Assembly (NCBI GenBank): GCA_022605955.1
Contig: JAKCOZ010000001.1
Location: 17,600,146-17,664,145 of the forward strand
DNA length: 64,000 bases
Direction of reading: 5' to 3'
Source of the DNA: Rallus limicola
Lineage: Eukaryota; Chordata; Aves; Gruiformes; Rallidae
Shown here in pieces: positions 1 through 15,592 of the stretch. The notes under the pieces are model-generated. The model did not search any database, was not told the origin of the DNA, and saw nothing but the letters and a program-made list of their open reading frames with translations. Positions within the stretch are counted from its first letter, which is position 1. Each line of letters starts with the position of its first letter. The position numbers and the translations under genes were made by a program.

Positions 1-462
1 TAGCAAGGGTAGAGAGGGTGGGTGTTTGCTATCCCAGTAAGGCAGGCTGCATCCTTAGAGCCTGGTAGAAAAATGCAGGGATCTTGGACCAAGCAGGCCT
101 GGAGGACCCAGAGGGAGAAATACAGTCAGGACCATGTTTTAAATACATAGGTCAGTTTTAACCACAGACTTCAGTCCAGTTCCTCGGGGATGGCTTAGCA
201 GATTGCCACTAAGATCAATAAAATAAAAGCACTTAAATACCCTGGCAGACTCAGGCTGAAGCCATCTCATTTAATAACAGTGAGAAAAAGTCAGAGAGGA
301 CACGACTACACAGCATCCAAGGCAAGCGAGACCTCTGGACCTGCTTGAGCCTTCTGCCACACAAGCAGCAGAGCAGGACCCAGGCTGTGGACCCATGCAG
401 TCCTTGCTGAGGAAGCGGGCGCTCCGAACACAGACTAGACAGGCACCGGTAGCAGACCTCAC

Positions 463-4723
<4,261 letters not shown>

Positions 4724-5415
4724 GGCGAAAGCTGCTCCCCTGCGGGGCCGAGAGCGCGGTCAGACCCTCCCCACACCGAGCGCCGCACGGGACCCTCCGC
4801 GGCCGTACTGCGCCCCCGCCCCACAACCGGCCCCGGCCGCCGCCGCCCCCCCACCCAGTCCTCCCGGGCGCCCCTCCGCCGCCCGGCGCGCGACCCCACC
4901 TCGCTGCTCGCGGGAAGCTACCACCAACTCTTTCGCGGCAAAAACGGCGCGCGCCGGAAACCAAACTGCTGAACGGGGCGCGCCGGCTCCGCCACCGCTC
5001 TCTCAGATTGGTCCGCTCCGCAGCGCGCCGCCGCTGATTGGATCCCGGGCGCCCTGCTGCCCCGCCCCAAGAGGAAGCGCGCGGCGCCGCCGCTGCCGCC
5101 GATTGGCCGGGGCGCTCCGCCCCCTACCGGCCGGACGCAGTTTGGCGCGAAATCTGAGCGAAAAGGGGGTGGGGGGAGGTGAAATGGCGGCTGGGCGGGA
5201 CCATTGAGGCGGAGCGCGGAGGGGTGAGCGAGTGAAACCATTGTAGGAGGGGGGGCAGGGGCAGGGGCAGCGGCAGCGGATTAATATTCCCCCAGCCTGC
5301 TGGCCGAGGCTCGGACGCGGTGGGGGGGAGGAGGCGGAGGCGTTAATAATAGAGAATAAAAATTAGTTACTGCTGTAGGCTCCTTGGGGTACTCGCAGCT
5401 TGTTGTTGCAGGGGG

Positions 5416-5665
5416 GTGTGGTGTGGTGTGGTGTGGTGTGGTGTGGTGTGGTGTGGTGTGGTGTGGTGTGGTGTGGTGTGGTGTGGTGTGGTGTGGTGTG
5501 GTGTGGTGTGGTGTGGTGTGGTGTGGTGTGGTGTGGTGTGGTGTGGTGTGGTGTGGTGTGGTGTGGTGTGGTGTGGTGTGGTGTGGTGTGGTGTGGTGTG
5601 GTGTGGTGTGGTGTGGTGTGGTGTGGTGTGGTGTGGTGTGGTGTGGTGTGGTGTGGTGTGGTGTG
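5416..5665. repeat. (GTGTG)50 pentanucleotide microsatellite
   Basis: Fifty uninterrupted copies of GTGTG (equivalent to GGTGT; CACAC on the minus strand), 250 bp with no visible mismatch. It lies about 700 bp upstream of the MCM5 start codon and 260 bp beyond the outer E2F site. Such purity suggests recent expansion and high instability, and the exact copy number may be an assembly estimate. The long open frames across it are artefacts of a 5-nt repeat. Confidence 0.98.
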
Positions 5666-5736
5666 GGCAGGGGCAGGGGCAGGGGCAGGGGCAGGGGCAG
5701 GGGCAGGGGCAGGGGCAGGGGCAGGGGCAGGGGCAG
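5665..5736. repeat. (GGGGCA)12 hexanucleotide microsatellite, G-quadruplex potential
   Basis: Twelve exact hexamers (read here as GGGCAG) directly abut the pentamer array. The plus strand carries serial GGGG runs separated by CA, which fits the usual G-quadruplex pattern of four or more G-runs with short loops. Confidence 0.97.
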
Positions 5737-5744
5737 TGTGCCCG

Positions 5745-5885
5745 GGGCGGGGAGAGGAGGGAGGGGAGGGAAAAGAGAGGGGGGTGAGGAAGGAAAGGAG
5801 GAAGAGGAGGGAGGAAGGGAGGGAGAGGAGGGAGGGGGGCAGAGGAGAAAAGAAGGGAGGGAGGGAGGGGAGGGTGGGGGAGAAA
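5745..5885. repeat. G/A-rich polypurine tract
   Basis: About 140 bp of nearly pure purine on the plus strand, built of GGAGG, GGGA and GAAAGG blocks, follows the hexamer array. It completes a 470-bp stretch of low-complexity, strand-asymmetric DNA upstream of MCM5. Confidence 0.9.
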
Positions 5886-5889
5886 CCCC

Positions 5890-7680
5890 CTGGCCATGAT
5901 GGGATGTACAGTGGGGAAATGACTTTTGGGTGGCGTGGCTGGGGCCCCACAGGGGTGGCAGTGTCTGTGCATCGAGCATGGCAGCCTGCAAGCAGGCTGC
6001 TGCCTTGGCGTGTGTGCTCTCCAAGGATGCTTTCCCCTGGTTAGCAGGGGCTCTAGGGGGGAAGGCTGGTGCGTATTTGTTTTGGCTCTTCAGGAAAGTG
6101 GTAGCGTGCGTCCTGAGTGGGAGCAGAGCTGGGAAGTGTAGTATGGAGTGAGGGAGGTTTTCAAAACGGCAGCTGGCAAATGAAGTGCATCGTGGTGCAG
6201 AGAAAATCGATGTAAGGATTGTATTAATCTATTATAGCTTTAGTCTTCACCTCCAAAGACTTCTTCAGGCTTGGTTGGGAGTCCTTCAGCATGTGATACC
6301 TCAATGGCTGTGAGATACTCCATACTTCTGCCATGAGCAGGGAGGGGGTGATGTCACTCTGAAGGTTTACTAACTGAGGTGACAGTTAACGGTCTCTGGG
6401 TCGTGCAGAGGGGCTGAGTGTGGTAGAGTGCATTTCTGAGCTCATGGGTGTTTATTCACTTGTTTGGGATGATTGGTTATTGAGCGGGGTTGAATGACCG
6501 TAATGATTTAGTTGGGGTGGGTTAAAGGGACTGAATGGGTAGAACCTAATATAAATATGAATGAATCAGTCTTGTATTTCAATAGCTACCAAGCCTCATC
6601 CGTGCTTCTCAAATATCTGACTATCTTTTTAAAGAATTAACTTATTTTTGCTACCAGGGGGTGGCAAATTGGTCCAAATAGAGAAGTATTAAAAGGGATT
6701 TCAGAAGGGTAGAGGGTAGATAAGAGCCTGAGAATAATGAGAGCCCTTCTTTCCCACTGCTCATTCTCAGCAGGACCTGCCTTCTGATTCCTGCTTTCTG
6801 AGCAGGTTCAATGATGGTCATTAAAATAGGTCGGTAGGAAAGCGTGTCTTTGGGATTAAGGTCACAGCCAGAACAGGCAGCATCATAGCGACATGCTGAT
6901 CACAGAGGCTTTCTGGTAGCAGGAGAGGAGAGGACTCGGCTAAAAGCCTTCTAGGTCCCTGCTGTGCCACACCTGAACTGCAGCCCCTCCAGTAGCGACT
7001 CCTGTGTTAGAAGACCCTCTGAAGTGGATGGGGCCTATGGCTACAATAGTTCCTGGCCACAAAGCCAGACCTTGGACCTGCCTCAGCACGATGCAGGGGA
7101 GGCAGACTGTCCATGGGCAGCTCCAGCAGCACCCAGTGTTCAGAGTGCCTGTAGCAATGCCGAGTCCCGGCAGTAAGGTGGGTTGGTTTGTCACCAAGGT
7201 GAGAGTGTGCAGTTGTAGGATCAAAAGATTGTATGCATATAAATTCTGGGTGTGAAAATGTGCTTGCTTTGCTCATTCAAGTTCTTGCAGAGGCAGGCTG
7301 GCAACGGAGCCCTGAGCTGGCAGTGGTCAGGGAGGGCTGTCCTAATTTAGGCCGGCTGAGGGTCCCATCACCTTTTGCTTTTAACAGAAGAGCAGCCAGC
7401 TCTTACATACGGCTTCCACCCCTTAAAGTTACTTTGTATGCTCACAGAATTTTGTGGTATTTCTAGAAATAGAGACCAGAATGTAGGAGCTGAAGAAACC
7501 TGCCCCAGCTTGTAACAGGTTATTGTTAGCACTGAGTGGGAGCAGAGCCTGGCTCTGATGATAGCTCCTACTTCCCTCTATTGTAACATCTCTGGAGGCA
7601 GCAGCTCCAAGACACAGAACTGGGAGGAAGGCACACACCTCCTTACTCTCCAGGTAAGGCTTTAGCAATAGGAAACACCA
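5890..7680. other. Intergenic DNA between MCM5 promoter and HMOX1 3' end
   Basis: I see no gene, RNA or recognisable transposon here. Short open frames (for example 6940-7224 minus) have no family resemblance, no gene-like codon choice and no splice context. Confidence 0.6.
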
Positions 7681-7703
7681 GACCTGAAGACTTTACATTG
7701 AAG

Positions 7704-7709
7704 TTTATT
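7704..7709 (-). terminator. HMOX1: HMOX1 polyadenylation signal AATAAA
   Basis: TTTATT on the plus strand is AATAAA on the minus strand, 595 bp past the HMOX1 stop codon. Cleavage is expected near 7680-7695, giving a 3' UTR of about 0.6 kb. I saw no other canonical signal between it and the stop. Confidence 0.75.
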
Positions 7710-8303
7710 ATGTGTATAAATTATATAACGAGACAAGAAAATGACAGTGTATCTTCAACAACCGTCTTCTGCTTTAAAAAAAAACCCACAAACCCCCCCA
7801 AATTATTGGAAAAGGAATTAACAAAGACCTACTAGTGTCATACAAAACAGTCTATAACCCGCAAGAGCCATGTGGCTCCACAGAAAAAGTGATCACAGTA
7901 TTATCTAGCAGTATGAAAACGATGAGCAAACAGAGCTCTGTGAAGCATCGTATTTCTGAGGAGATTCAGGTGTCAGAGCTGTGTTTCTGATCCCATAGGA
8001 TTTTTTGAAGGCACTCTGTAAAGCAATGGCAGTTCTTGGCCATTGTTTTTAGCCTTTTCTACCCTCAGTTTTCAGTGATAAAGTTAGTCTCTGAGAAGAA
8101 CTCACACCAAGCATGGTAGGGGCTTTGCCTAAGCCCCCTTTATAGCACTCCCTTTGATTTCTGTGAAGAAAAGTCTCCTAATATTAGTGGCAGAGCCAAG
8201 ATCACAGTACCCAGCGAGGGGGGATTTCTCTCAAAAAGACTGGGGAAGGTGGATTAGTTCAGGGTGAGGGAAGACACAAAGAGAAGGTGAAGTTCCTTCT
8301 TCT

Positions 8304-11300
8304 TCACATGGCAAACAAGCCCACAGCGACTGTTGTGACAAGGAAGCTGAGTCCCAGGATCCATCGCACCAGGGGAGTGGTGAGCATCATGCCTGTGCTT
8401 CCCCTGTTTGTCGTCTTGCTGTCTTTCCCAGGCGCTGGACCTAGATGAGATAGAGAAAAATAAGCAGATGAGAACAAGCTGAGGCATAAAGCTGTGCTGC
8501 TAAGCCATGCTTAACTCTCCCCGGTGCTGAAGCAGATGCTAGTGGAGCTGTCAAGGAGAGGAGGAAGCTCAGAGCCTGGCTGGAGTGTGGGAAACAGCAG
8601 CAGTAGGTTCTGCTCTCCTGGGCTAGGTGAAGAAGAGAAGGAGCAGACTTGACCTGGGACTCAGAGACTCACAACCTCTCTACCCATACTTGAGTACTGG
8701 CTTCTTCCCTTGTCTCCTTACAGGCTTTTTAAGTGCATTGCCCAGCTCCATCAAACCCCTGATGGGTGCAGAAGACAGCCAAATACCTAAGCCACAATTT
8801 TAAAAGGCAGTTTGTCTCTGACATCTTATTGATTTAATTGGTTAGGCATCAAGTCACCTTAAACAGGCAGACCTTAGCACTCCAGACACATCCTTTTCCC
8901 CTTACCCAATTCAGGGTGAGATTCCTCATCCAGCACCAAACTTTTCTGAAAATCCTACTTCAGAGTGTATTGGGAAAGGAGCATTAAAGCTTCTCAGAGA
9001 ACTTTAACTGCCTTTAGAGCAACTTCTTTGGTAAGCTTTACTTGCCAGAGACGTGGAAGATGATTTGCTTTTCATTCTTTGCCATGGGAAAACTGATCCA
9101 ATCCAGTATGCACCAAAAAAAACCCCAACCCCCACATCCCTTTTAGTTTTCGAATGGGTAGGTGATAAGGGTTTATTGTGATTTGAACCACGTGTTATCA
9201 GGGGAACCACTGTCCTCTGCAAACACCTGAGCCTGCACCTCAGTCTCAAATCTGTCTCTCCGAAATGGGATGGCTTTGCTCAGAGCTGCTGTTTAGGCTT
9301 TGTCTGGATCCAGATGGGCATGTGCCAGCAGCTGGAGCTTCTCCAGATGTGCAAAGCCCATGGGCAGCCTCTAGATCCCACTTCCCAGCTGCTTACACTT
9401 TGCCATCCAGAGCAGTGTTCATTATAAACCCAGCATGCTCTTAGAAGTGTTTCAATAAATACTTCTGGAAGGTGGCAGAATGACCAGAGAAAGATTTAGT
9501 CCAAAAGGACAGGCTGTTGGATAGGTCTGCGTGTATGGTGGAACCTTCTGTCAGCACCACGGCTGATCTGCTGGGCCCAAAATCGCAGCCCTTGCTTCTG
9601 TGAACTGAAGGACAGTTTTCCTGTGGTCAAAACTTGTGGTGGATGAACCTTAATACTTGCTAAAACCTAAGAGGAGGAGAGGGGACTCTCTTCTTGTAAA
9701 GCTCCCTCACTGACACTTTTTCTTGAGAGCCCAAATGTATAATCCTTGTTGTGTCACGTCTAGAAGCAGCTTTGGTGCACCAGTGCCCCTCCTTGCCCTA
9801 CCTGCGGATGTCTGGAGAAGAGATAGAGCAACCACCTCATGCTCACTCCTCAGTGGCTTTTACAGACAAGAACAGATGAAGGTAGGAGAACAAAACCACA
9901 AGGGGCAATGGAAGCACCTGCCCTTGCAAGTATCTTACCGTGCTCATGTGATTTGTTAATGTTCCTTGTACGAAGCTCTGCCTTTGGCTGCACAGGGTGA
10001 CCATTGTCCAGGCCCGTAGACACCAGCTCCTGCAGCGCCTCAAACACCTGAGAAGAGGGAACACAGTCTCATTATGTGGCCTCCTCTTCTTCTTTCACTG
10101 GACCCCTTTCCCCTGCCTCAGGAACTAGAGGAAGACACAAGCCTTCAATCCAAATCTCTTGGCACTTTTTGCATAGAAAAGAATCTGCTTGTGGGACCAG
10201 CAGCATGTCATTCAAACTCCTTGTTCACTTCACAGGTTCTCTCTGAAGCTTCCAGCTCAGGAGAAGGCTATTGCCCATCTTCTGAGAGGAAGGAAGGCAA
10301 GGTACCTGTGCAACTAGTCAGCATCCATAGAGCACCTGTGGAACTCTGTCATAGAGGTAGGAAAGCTAGATTGTGGTCCCCATCCCAGTATAAAGACTCA
10401 TTTATATCTGAATGAGTTCAGACCCTGGGTGGGGGTGGGGGGAGAAGAGATTTTAAGAGACCAGCTTTTTACTAGGCTCCCAGGTTGGACTAGCTTGTCC
10501 TAATCCACAACGTCCCATAAGCTCTAGAGCAGAAATACCGGCTCTGCCTTTTGCCTGTAGCTATTATCTTGTTTCAGAGAGGGTGTGGGCAGACAGGGTT
10601 GGATGGTTGTTGCTCACCTGTATATTTAGCAGGAATGCTTTCTTGGCTTCCTCCAAGACTCTCTTCTTAGTGGCAAGATCCATCTCAAGGGCATTCATGC
10701 GGGAGCGATAGAGCTGCTTGAACTTGGTGGCATTGGAGACTCCATCGAATGTGAAGAAAGCCAGCCCTTCCCCAGTGCTGGGCAGCTGGAGGGCCTTTTG
10801 GGCAATCTTCTTCAGCACCTGCCCCCCAGACAGGTCTCCCAAATACCGGGTGTAGGCATGGGCTACCAGGAGCTCTGGGTGGTTCTTGCCTACGTTGTGG
10901 AGCCTTGCAACGTATTTCTTAGTAGCCTCGGGACATGGGATCTCCTCCCTCCAGTTGCTGCCATAGAAGTACTCCAAATCTTTCTCCAGGGCAGCTTTCC
11001 GGTGCAGCTCCACCGGAAAATACACAGGGGCATAAACTGGGTTGTTCTTGTTACGTTCAATCTCTTCCTCCAGCGCAGAGTAGATGAAGTACAGGGATGC
11101 TGTAACCAGCTGAAACAGAGGGAAGAGGATGAGGTTACAGGTGCATCTGTCTGCCTGCTTCAGGTTTTGGGGGAAGATCCTACTAAAGAAAAAGTTACTC
11201 ATGTGCACACCCAGTATGAATGGCTGTGATGCAGCAGGTTTCCCACATGGAAAACTGAACTGCAAGGTGTGGTGAGACTACGTATGGCCCTTACCCTTCT

Positions 11301-13945
11301 GCTTGAGGCAGCAGCAGGTAAGGCCTTTGCCCTTTTCCAGAATACTGGTTGTACCTGCCCTTAAAAAGCCGCTGCCTTCGCCTTCAAGTTAAAGTTCTTG
11401 CAGCTTCATGTAATGGAAACTAGAGCCCTGTGAAATCCTGCCTGGTCTGTTCTCTCTGTTCCCTCACTCAATAGAGAGGGTATTCCCAAAGGTACATTGT
11501 CTGGGGCATTGTTCAGATCTGAATGCTTCAAGATGTGTCTTCCCTTTATGGGACCTTATGAGATGATGACGCACCCATCCCCTTTATTTTTCAATGTATT
11601 CATCCTGTTGGCATCCCACCGCCGTGGGAACCAAGGCACCACTGCTCTCCTCCTTCAGGCTTGCAAGCAGGGTTGCCTCCTTGGTTGCCCCGAGGAGACA
11701 AGATAAAAGGGTGCTGTAAGCCCAGCCTGCCTCTGAAGGATGCCTTTGTGAAGGGGGCTATGCGTTCTCCTCTCTGTTCTGAAACCGCTGTTGTTGTTTT
11801 TCCCAGCTTACGCGATACTTTCTTCCATCTGCCAGCTTTTCCACGTGGCATAAGACAATCTAGCTGTGTTCTTTCCTGCCCCGGGCACTGTGTTTTCAGA
11901 GGCTGTACACGTATTTACACCACCCCATCTGTACACTGGAATCCCTTATCAGCATCAAAGGGTAAAACACACAGGTATTGTAGTACAGGTGAGTCAGGTT
12001 TGGGGCGGGGGTAGGGGGGGGAGCATAATGCTGACAACAGGAAAGGAAGCGGTTTCCTCTCCCACAAAGCAATCAGTTCTGCAGGGGAAAAAAAAAAAAG
12101 TTGCTGTTTCAACTTTTCCCCGTTGTGCCAGCAAATAGGACTTTGATAAGCAGTGCCTGATTGTAGAAACAAGCACTCGGATTCTGGGGAGTCACGTGTC
12201 AGGGCAGATATATAGGTTTGCCAAGAGAGTAAACAAAACCAGAGTTTTTTTAAACAATAACCTGTTACCCGTTGTACTGGAAAAGAAACAAAATGCAGTA
12301 ACATTGCCTAACAAATTAAGAAAATACAACTTGACTGGTTGTTTTCAGGGGCAGCCGGTGGGAAATGTGGCTTTTGACCTCTGTCATTACCTTTTAAAAC
12401 CCATGTCACATCTCGCTCCCCCTGACAGCACGTAAATGTCTTCTAAGAAACCGAGCGGCCTGACTTCCTGCGCTGCTGCCAGCCTGTCTCCAAGTTCACT
12501 GCCTGACCAACGCCACATTTCTAACAGCGGGAAGTCAGCACCTGAGATTAAATTTATGCCTGACTAAGTATCCTGAATGCGACCTGCCAGAAATAAGGAG
12601 TCTTTTTTTCCCCCTACTCTTGTGGATTTATTTGCCAAGGAACAATTCAACAACAAAGTAATTAAACCGCAGGTTGGATCGGTAGCTGTTATTTGCAAGC
12701 CCATGCGTCACGTCCTATAACCTCCCAGGAATTTCTGGCCCAGGTGTGTGCTTTGTTTTTGCTCATGGCTTTGTCATGTGGCTCAGATCCCAGGAATCAC
12801 GTATCTAGCCAGGCTAGGCACAGACTAATATCTGCAAATGTTTCTCCTTTATCTTAAGAAAAGCAACAGGCTTCTACCTGTTTGCAGCAGACACGGCTTG
12901 CTCCAACTCAGTCTGCTGCTGAGTTGTTAATTGTTTATGACTTCAGTCTTGGTGTAACCCAAGTCACAAACACTGCCAAGTTCAGTGCCGGAGACCATCC
13001 CACAGCCTCCCTTTCTCACTATTCCATCATCACTTCCAGATGTAGCTGCTTAGTGTTGTAAATTCAGTATTGTACATCTTTTTGGCATTTCAGCTGCTCA
13101 TGTATCCGCACATAGTCGTACCTCTGTTAACTATCACTGCCAATAATTAACATGCAGGCATTTGTGAAGAAAGAGAAAAGCAGTTGCATGAATCCCTTCA
13201 AGCTCTTTGTCTTTTTATCCTGCTTCAGCTTGGCTGCCCATCCTGACACGCACAGCCCTGCCCTGCCTTCTGCAGGAGGACTGCTAAGATCTTTAGGGTG
13301 CTGGAGTTTGATGGAGAGCATGTTTTACACAGGAGGTGCTGACACCAGACAGCTGTAATGCAAAAGACCTCCTTCCCTGTGCCACCCCTCTCCTCCCCTT
13401 CAGACCCTGATCTAACAGCGTATCTCCTGGCATGGAAATCCCATCCCCAAGCAGTGCTGATGCAAAGTACCTTAAACTCATGGAGGGACACCTGCCCCTT
13501 CTGGAAATTCTTCATGAATGGTGTGTTCTCTGCCTGCTCGTGCACCTCCTTGGTGGCTTCCTTCATGAGCTCTGACAGGTCTCTGGACATGCTGGAGAAG
13601 AGGAGCAAAACAGTTGTCAGTGCTGTCCCTCTCCACTGGCAAAACAGATATTATTTCTCTAGGAAAAAAGGGGGAGCCTGGGGTGGCAGGAAAAGGAGCA
13701 GAGCTTTCCCAAGAGCCACGGGTGGGAACAGGGGAAAACCAGCATCCCAAACTCTGTCCCGAATGCAGAGGACTGACAGACTCGGTCCAGAAGTGAAAGC
13801 GGCAGCATACCATTCCCTACAAAGCAGAAACAGGAACAGCATGCCAAAAAAACAAAGGCAGAAACACAGTGCTCTGATGAAACACTTCCCTCTCCTTCCC
13901 GTCCTGCTCTCACCTTTCAGAGCAGCGTGCCTGGGAAGTTTCCAT
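8304..13945 (-). CDS. HMOX1: HMOX1, haem oxygenase 1 (complete, 5 coding exons, 296 aa)
   Basis: HMOX1 cleaves haem to biliverdin, carbon monoxide and Fe2+ using electrons from cytochrome P450 reductase, on the cytosolic face of the ER. Coding exons: 13914-13945, 13471-13591, 10618-11109, 9939-10047, 8304-8440. They sum to 891 nt (296 codons plus stop), the same length as chicken HMOX1, with AG/GT at every junction. Exon 1 encodes only [10 protein letters not shown] plus part of Ser11. The haem-ligand histidine is His28 in [13 protein letters not shown]. The distal-helix motif GDLSGGQ is at residues 142-148, with the catalytic Asp at 143. The C-terminus is a hydrophobic tail anchor ([19 protein letters not shown]) before the stop. 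The 5' UTR is about 120 nt. A second Met at residue 12 is a possible alternative start. Cys8 and Cys110 are present; human HMOX1 has no cysteine. The region before the tail anchor (residues about 245-275) is the most diverged, as usual for the family. Confidence 0.97.
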
Positions 13946-14092
13946 TATTCTCCTCTTCGTTTCACTGCGGCGCTTCCCTCTTGTGTTGTTGTGGTGGTGG
14001 TGGGTTTTTTCCTTGCTCGTGCTTTCCTCCTTCCCTTCTGCTCCTGGGACAGTGAAGACTCTGAGCTGTGCCGCCGGGCTCCCGCATCCAGC

Positions 14093-14098
14093 TTTATA
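14093..14098 (-). promoter_or_regulatory. HMOX1: HMOX1 TATA box
   Basis: TTTATA on the plus strand reads TATAAA on the minus strand, about 150 bp upstream of the HMOX1 start codon. This places the transcription start near 14065. HMOX1 is a known TATA-containing inducible gene. Confidence 0.8.
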
Positions 14099-14107
14099 CA
14101 GGCAGCC

Positions 14108-14113
14108 CACGTG
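14108..14113. promoter_or_regulatory. HMOX1: Proximal E-box CACGTG of HMOX1
   Basis: A perfect CACGTG palindrome lies 9 bp upstream of the TATA box. The human HMOX1 promoter has a USF-binding CACGTG just upstream of its TATA box, so this looks like the conserved proximal element. Function is inferred. Confidence 0.65.
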
Positions 14114-15562
14114 AGCAGCCAAACCGCTGACCTCAGTGTGAGCACAAACTTCTTGCAACACAACTGCACTTCCCTTCCCAGCCTGGCTGTCACCCGCGCC
14201 TCGCCTGCACCACAAGGCACCAGAAGGAAGTCACCCCCTTTGTCCTGACTTACTAAGCACAAACAAGAGGATATCTGGAAACTTCTCCTTCAAGGGTGCC
14301 TGGCTCTGTAACCCTTTCTGCACCCATGGCAGGCAGAGCCCGAGTGCTGCTGGAGGTGCTGGCTGTGCTGGGGGCGGCAGGGTTGGACAAGGAGAGGTGG
14401 ATTTACTGGGCTGGTGCCTGGCTCAGGGCAGGCAGCCTTCTCTTCCTCTACCCCAGTCCATGTCTGGCTGCAGACTGCCTGGGCAGCTAAGACAGCTCCT
14501 GTCCTCATCTGCCCCAGCACGGCTCAGGTATACATGTCTTATTTCCCATGACCGTGCACATCTTCAAAGAGTCTCTTGGGGACTGCAGGCTGTGGGATGA
14601 GGAGCTCTGCACTACAGGTTAGGAGCATCCCCCCACTGTGGCAGAGGGCACAGCAGGGACCCTGGGGCATGTACCAGTCCTGGGCATGGCAGGTAACTTG
14701 AATGCACCAGGTCTGGTCTACAAGTGCCAGAACTGCCCTTGCACAATGCTGGGCACTGGTCAATAGACCCTGTCACTGCATGGGGCCAGCACCATTGTTC
14801 CTGCACCTATGAACAGAGAAATGCTTTCCACGCTCCCTTGGGCATAGGTACAACATGGTCTGATCTGTGTAGAGCTGGCTACTGCTGTTACTGCAGCTGT
14901 GTGCAGGGCCATGGAGAACAGTGCTCCATCCCCTAGATTCCCAGAAGGCTGGGTGGCTGGTAGACTGAAAAGATGTGATGCAAAACTTTAAGGGAAACTG
15001 AGGAAGTCTGCAGAGACTTTCCATGCAAATAATTTCTCTGATTTGGGGAAAGGGAGTTGGACAAGTAGCTTCTGCCAGCAGCTGGCTGCTCTGCTGTTTT
15101 GTCTGGTGGTCAGTGAGGCAGCCAAGAGATGCAGTCGGGCCCTTCTTTTCCAACTGTAGCTGTGCAGGAAGCAGGGCTAGCCAGGATGGACAATGCATTG
15201 GCCAGCTGTGCTTTGGGTAAGTGCACATTTTGTGCTCAACCCAAGGAGCGGGGCACTTACAGCCACTGTTCCCCTGCTGCTGTGGGGGTGAAAAAGCCCC
15301 ATGTCACAGGCGTGTGTGGGTGGCAGGGAGCCTGCAGAGGAGGGGGAAGCACTGTAGCATCTTCTGTCCGTCTGTCCCCTCTAGTGAGTCCGCTCTGGGG
15401 CTTTGCTAGTGGGTGCTGCTGTCCCAAGCAGTGCACCTGGCACGTCCCCCTGTGCGTGCACGTACAGGGCTGAAGTCAGAAAGCTGTGCTGGAGGACATA
15501 AGCTTCCACACTTGTTTTTTGACTTGGTCAGACATCTGGCATGTGGTGCAGTGCTCAGGAAG

Positions 15563-15592
15563 GATTACTCAGCATTTCCACCCTGACTCAGC
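15563..15592. promoter_or_regulatory. Candidate antioxidant-response/MARE pair, about 1.5 kb upstream of HMOX1
   Basis: TTACTCAGCA (15565-15574) and TGACTCAGC (15584-15592) stand about 20 bp apart. On the HMOX1 strand they read GCTGAGTCA and TGCTGAGTAA. TGCTGAGTCA is the core bound by NRF2-small MAF and BACH1-MAF at HMOX1 enhancers. Confidence 0.45.

Noticed and set aside
1..462. Search for MCM5 exon 7 in the left edge
   Set aside because: No reading frame matching the next MCM5 segment or the Walker region is present; the stretch reads as intron.
5281..6044. Long overlapping open frames on both strands with Thr-Pro-His or Cys-Gly-Val repeats
   Set aside because: They are translations of the GTGTG pentamer and GGGGCA hexamer arrays, which stay open in all frames because the units contain no stop codons.
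11990..11997. TGAGTCAG in HMOX1 intron 2
   Set aside because: AP-1-like core without the GCA flank and with no partner sites nearby.
13358..14248. 296-codon plus-strand open frame across HMOX1 exons 1-2 and promoter
   Set aside because: Antisense shadow: it crosses real HMOX1 exons, the TATA box and intron 1 on the opposite strand; no similarity seen.
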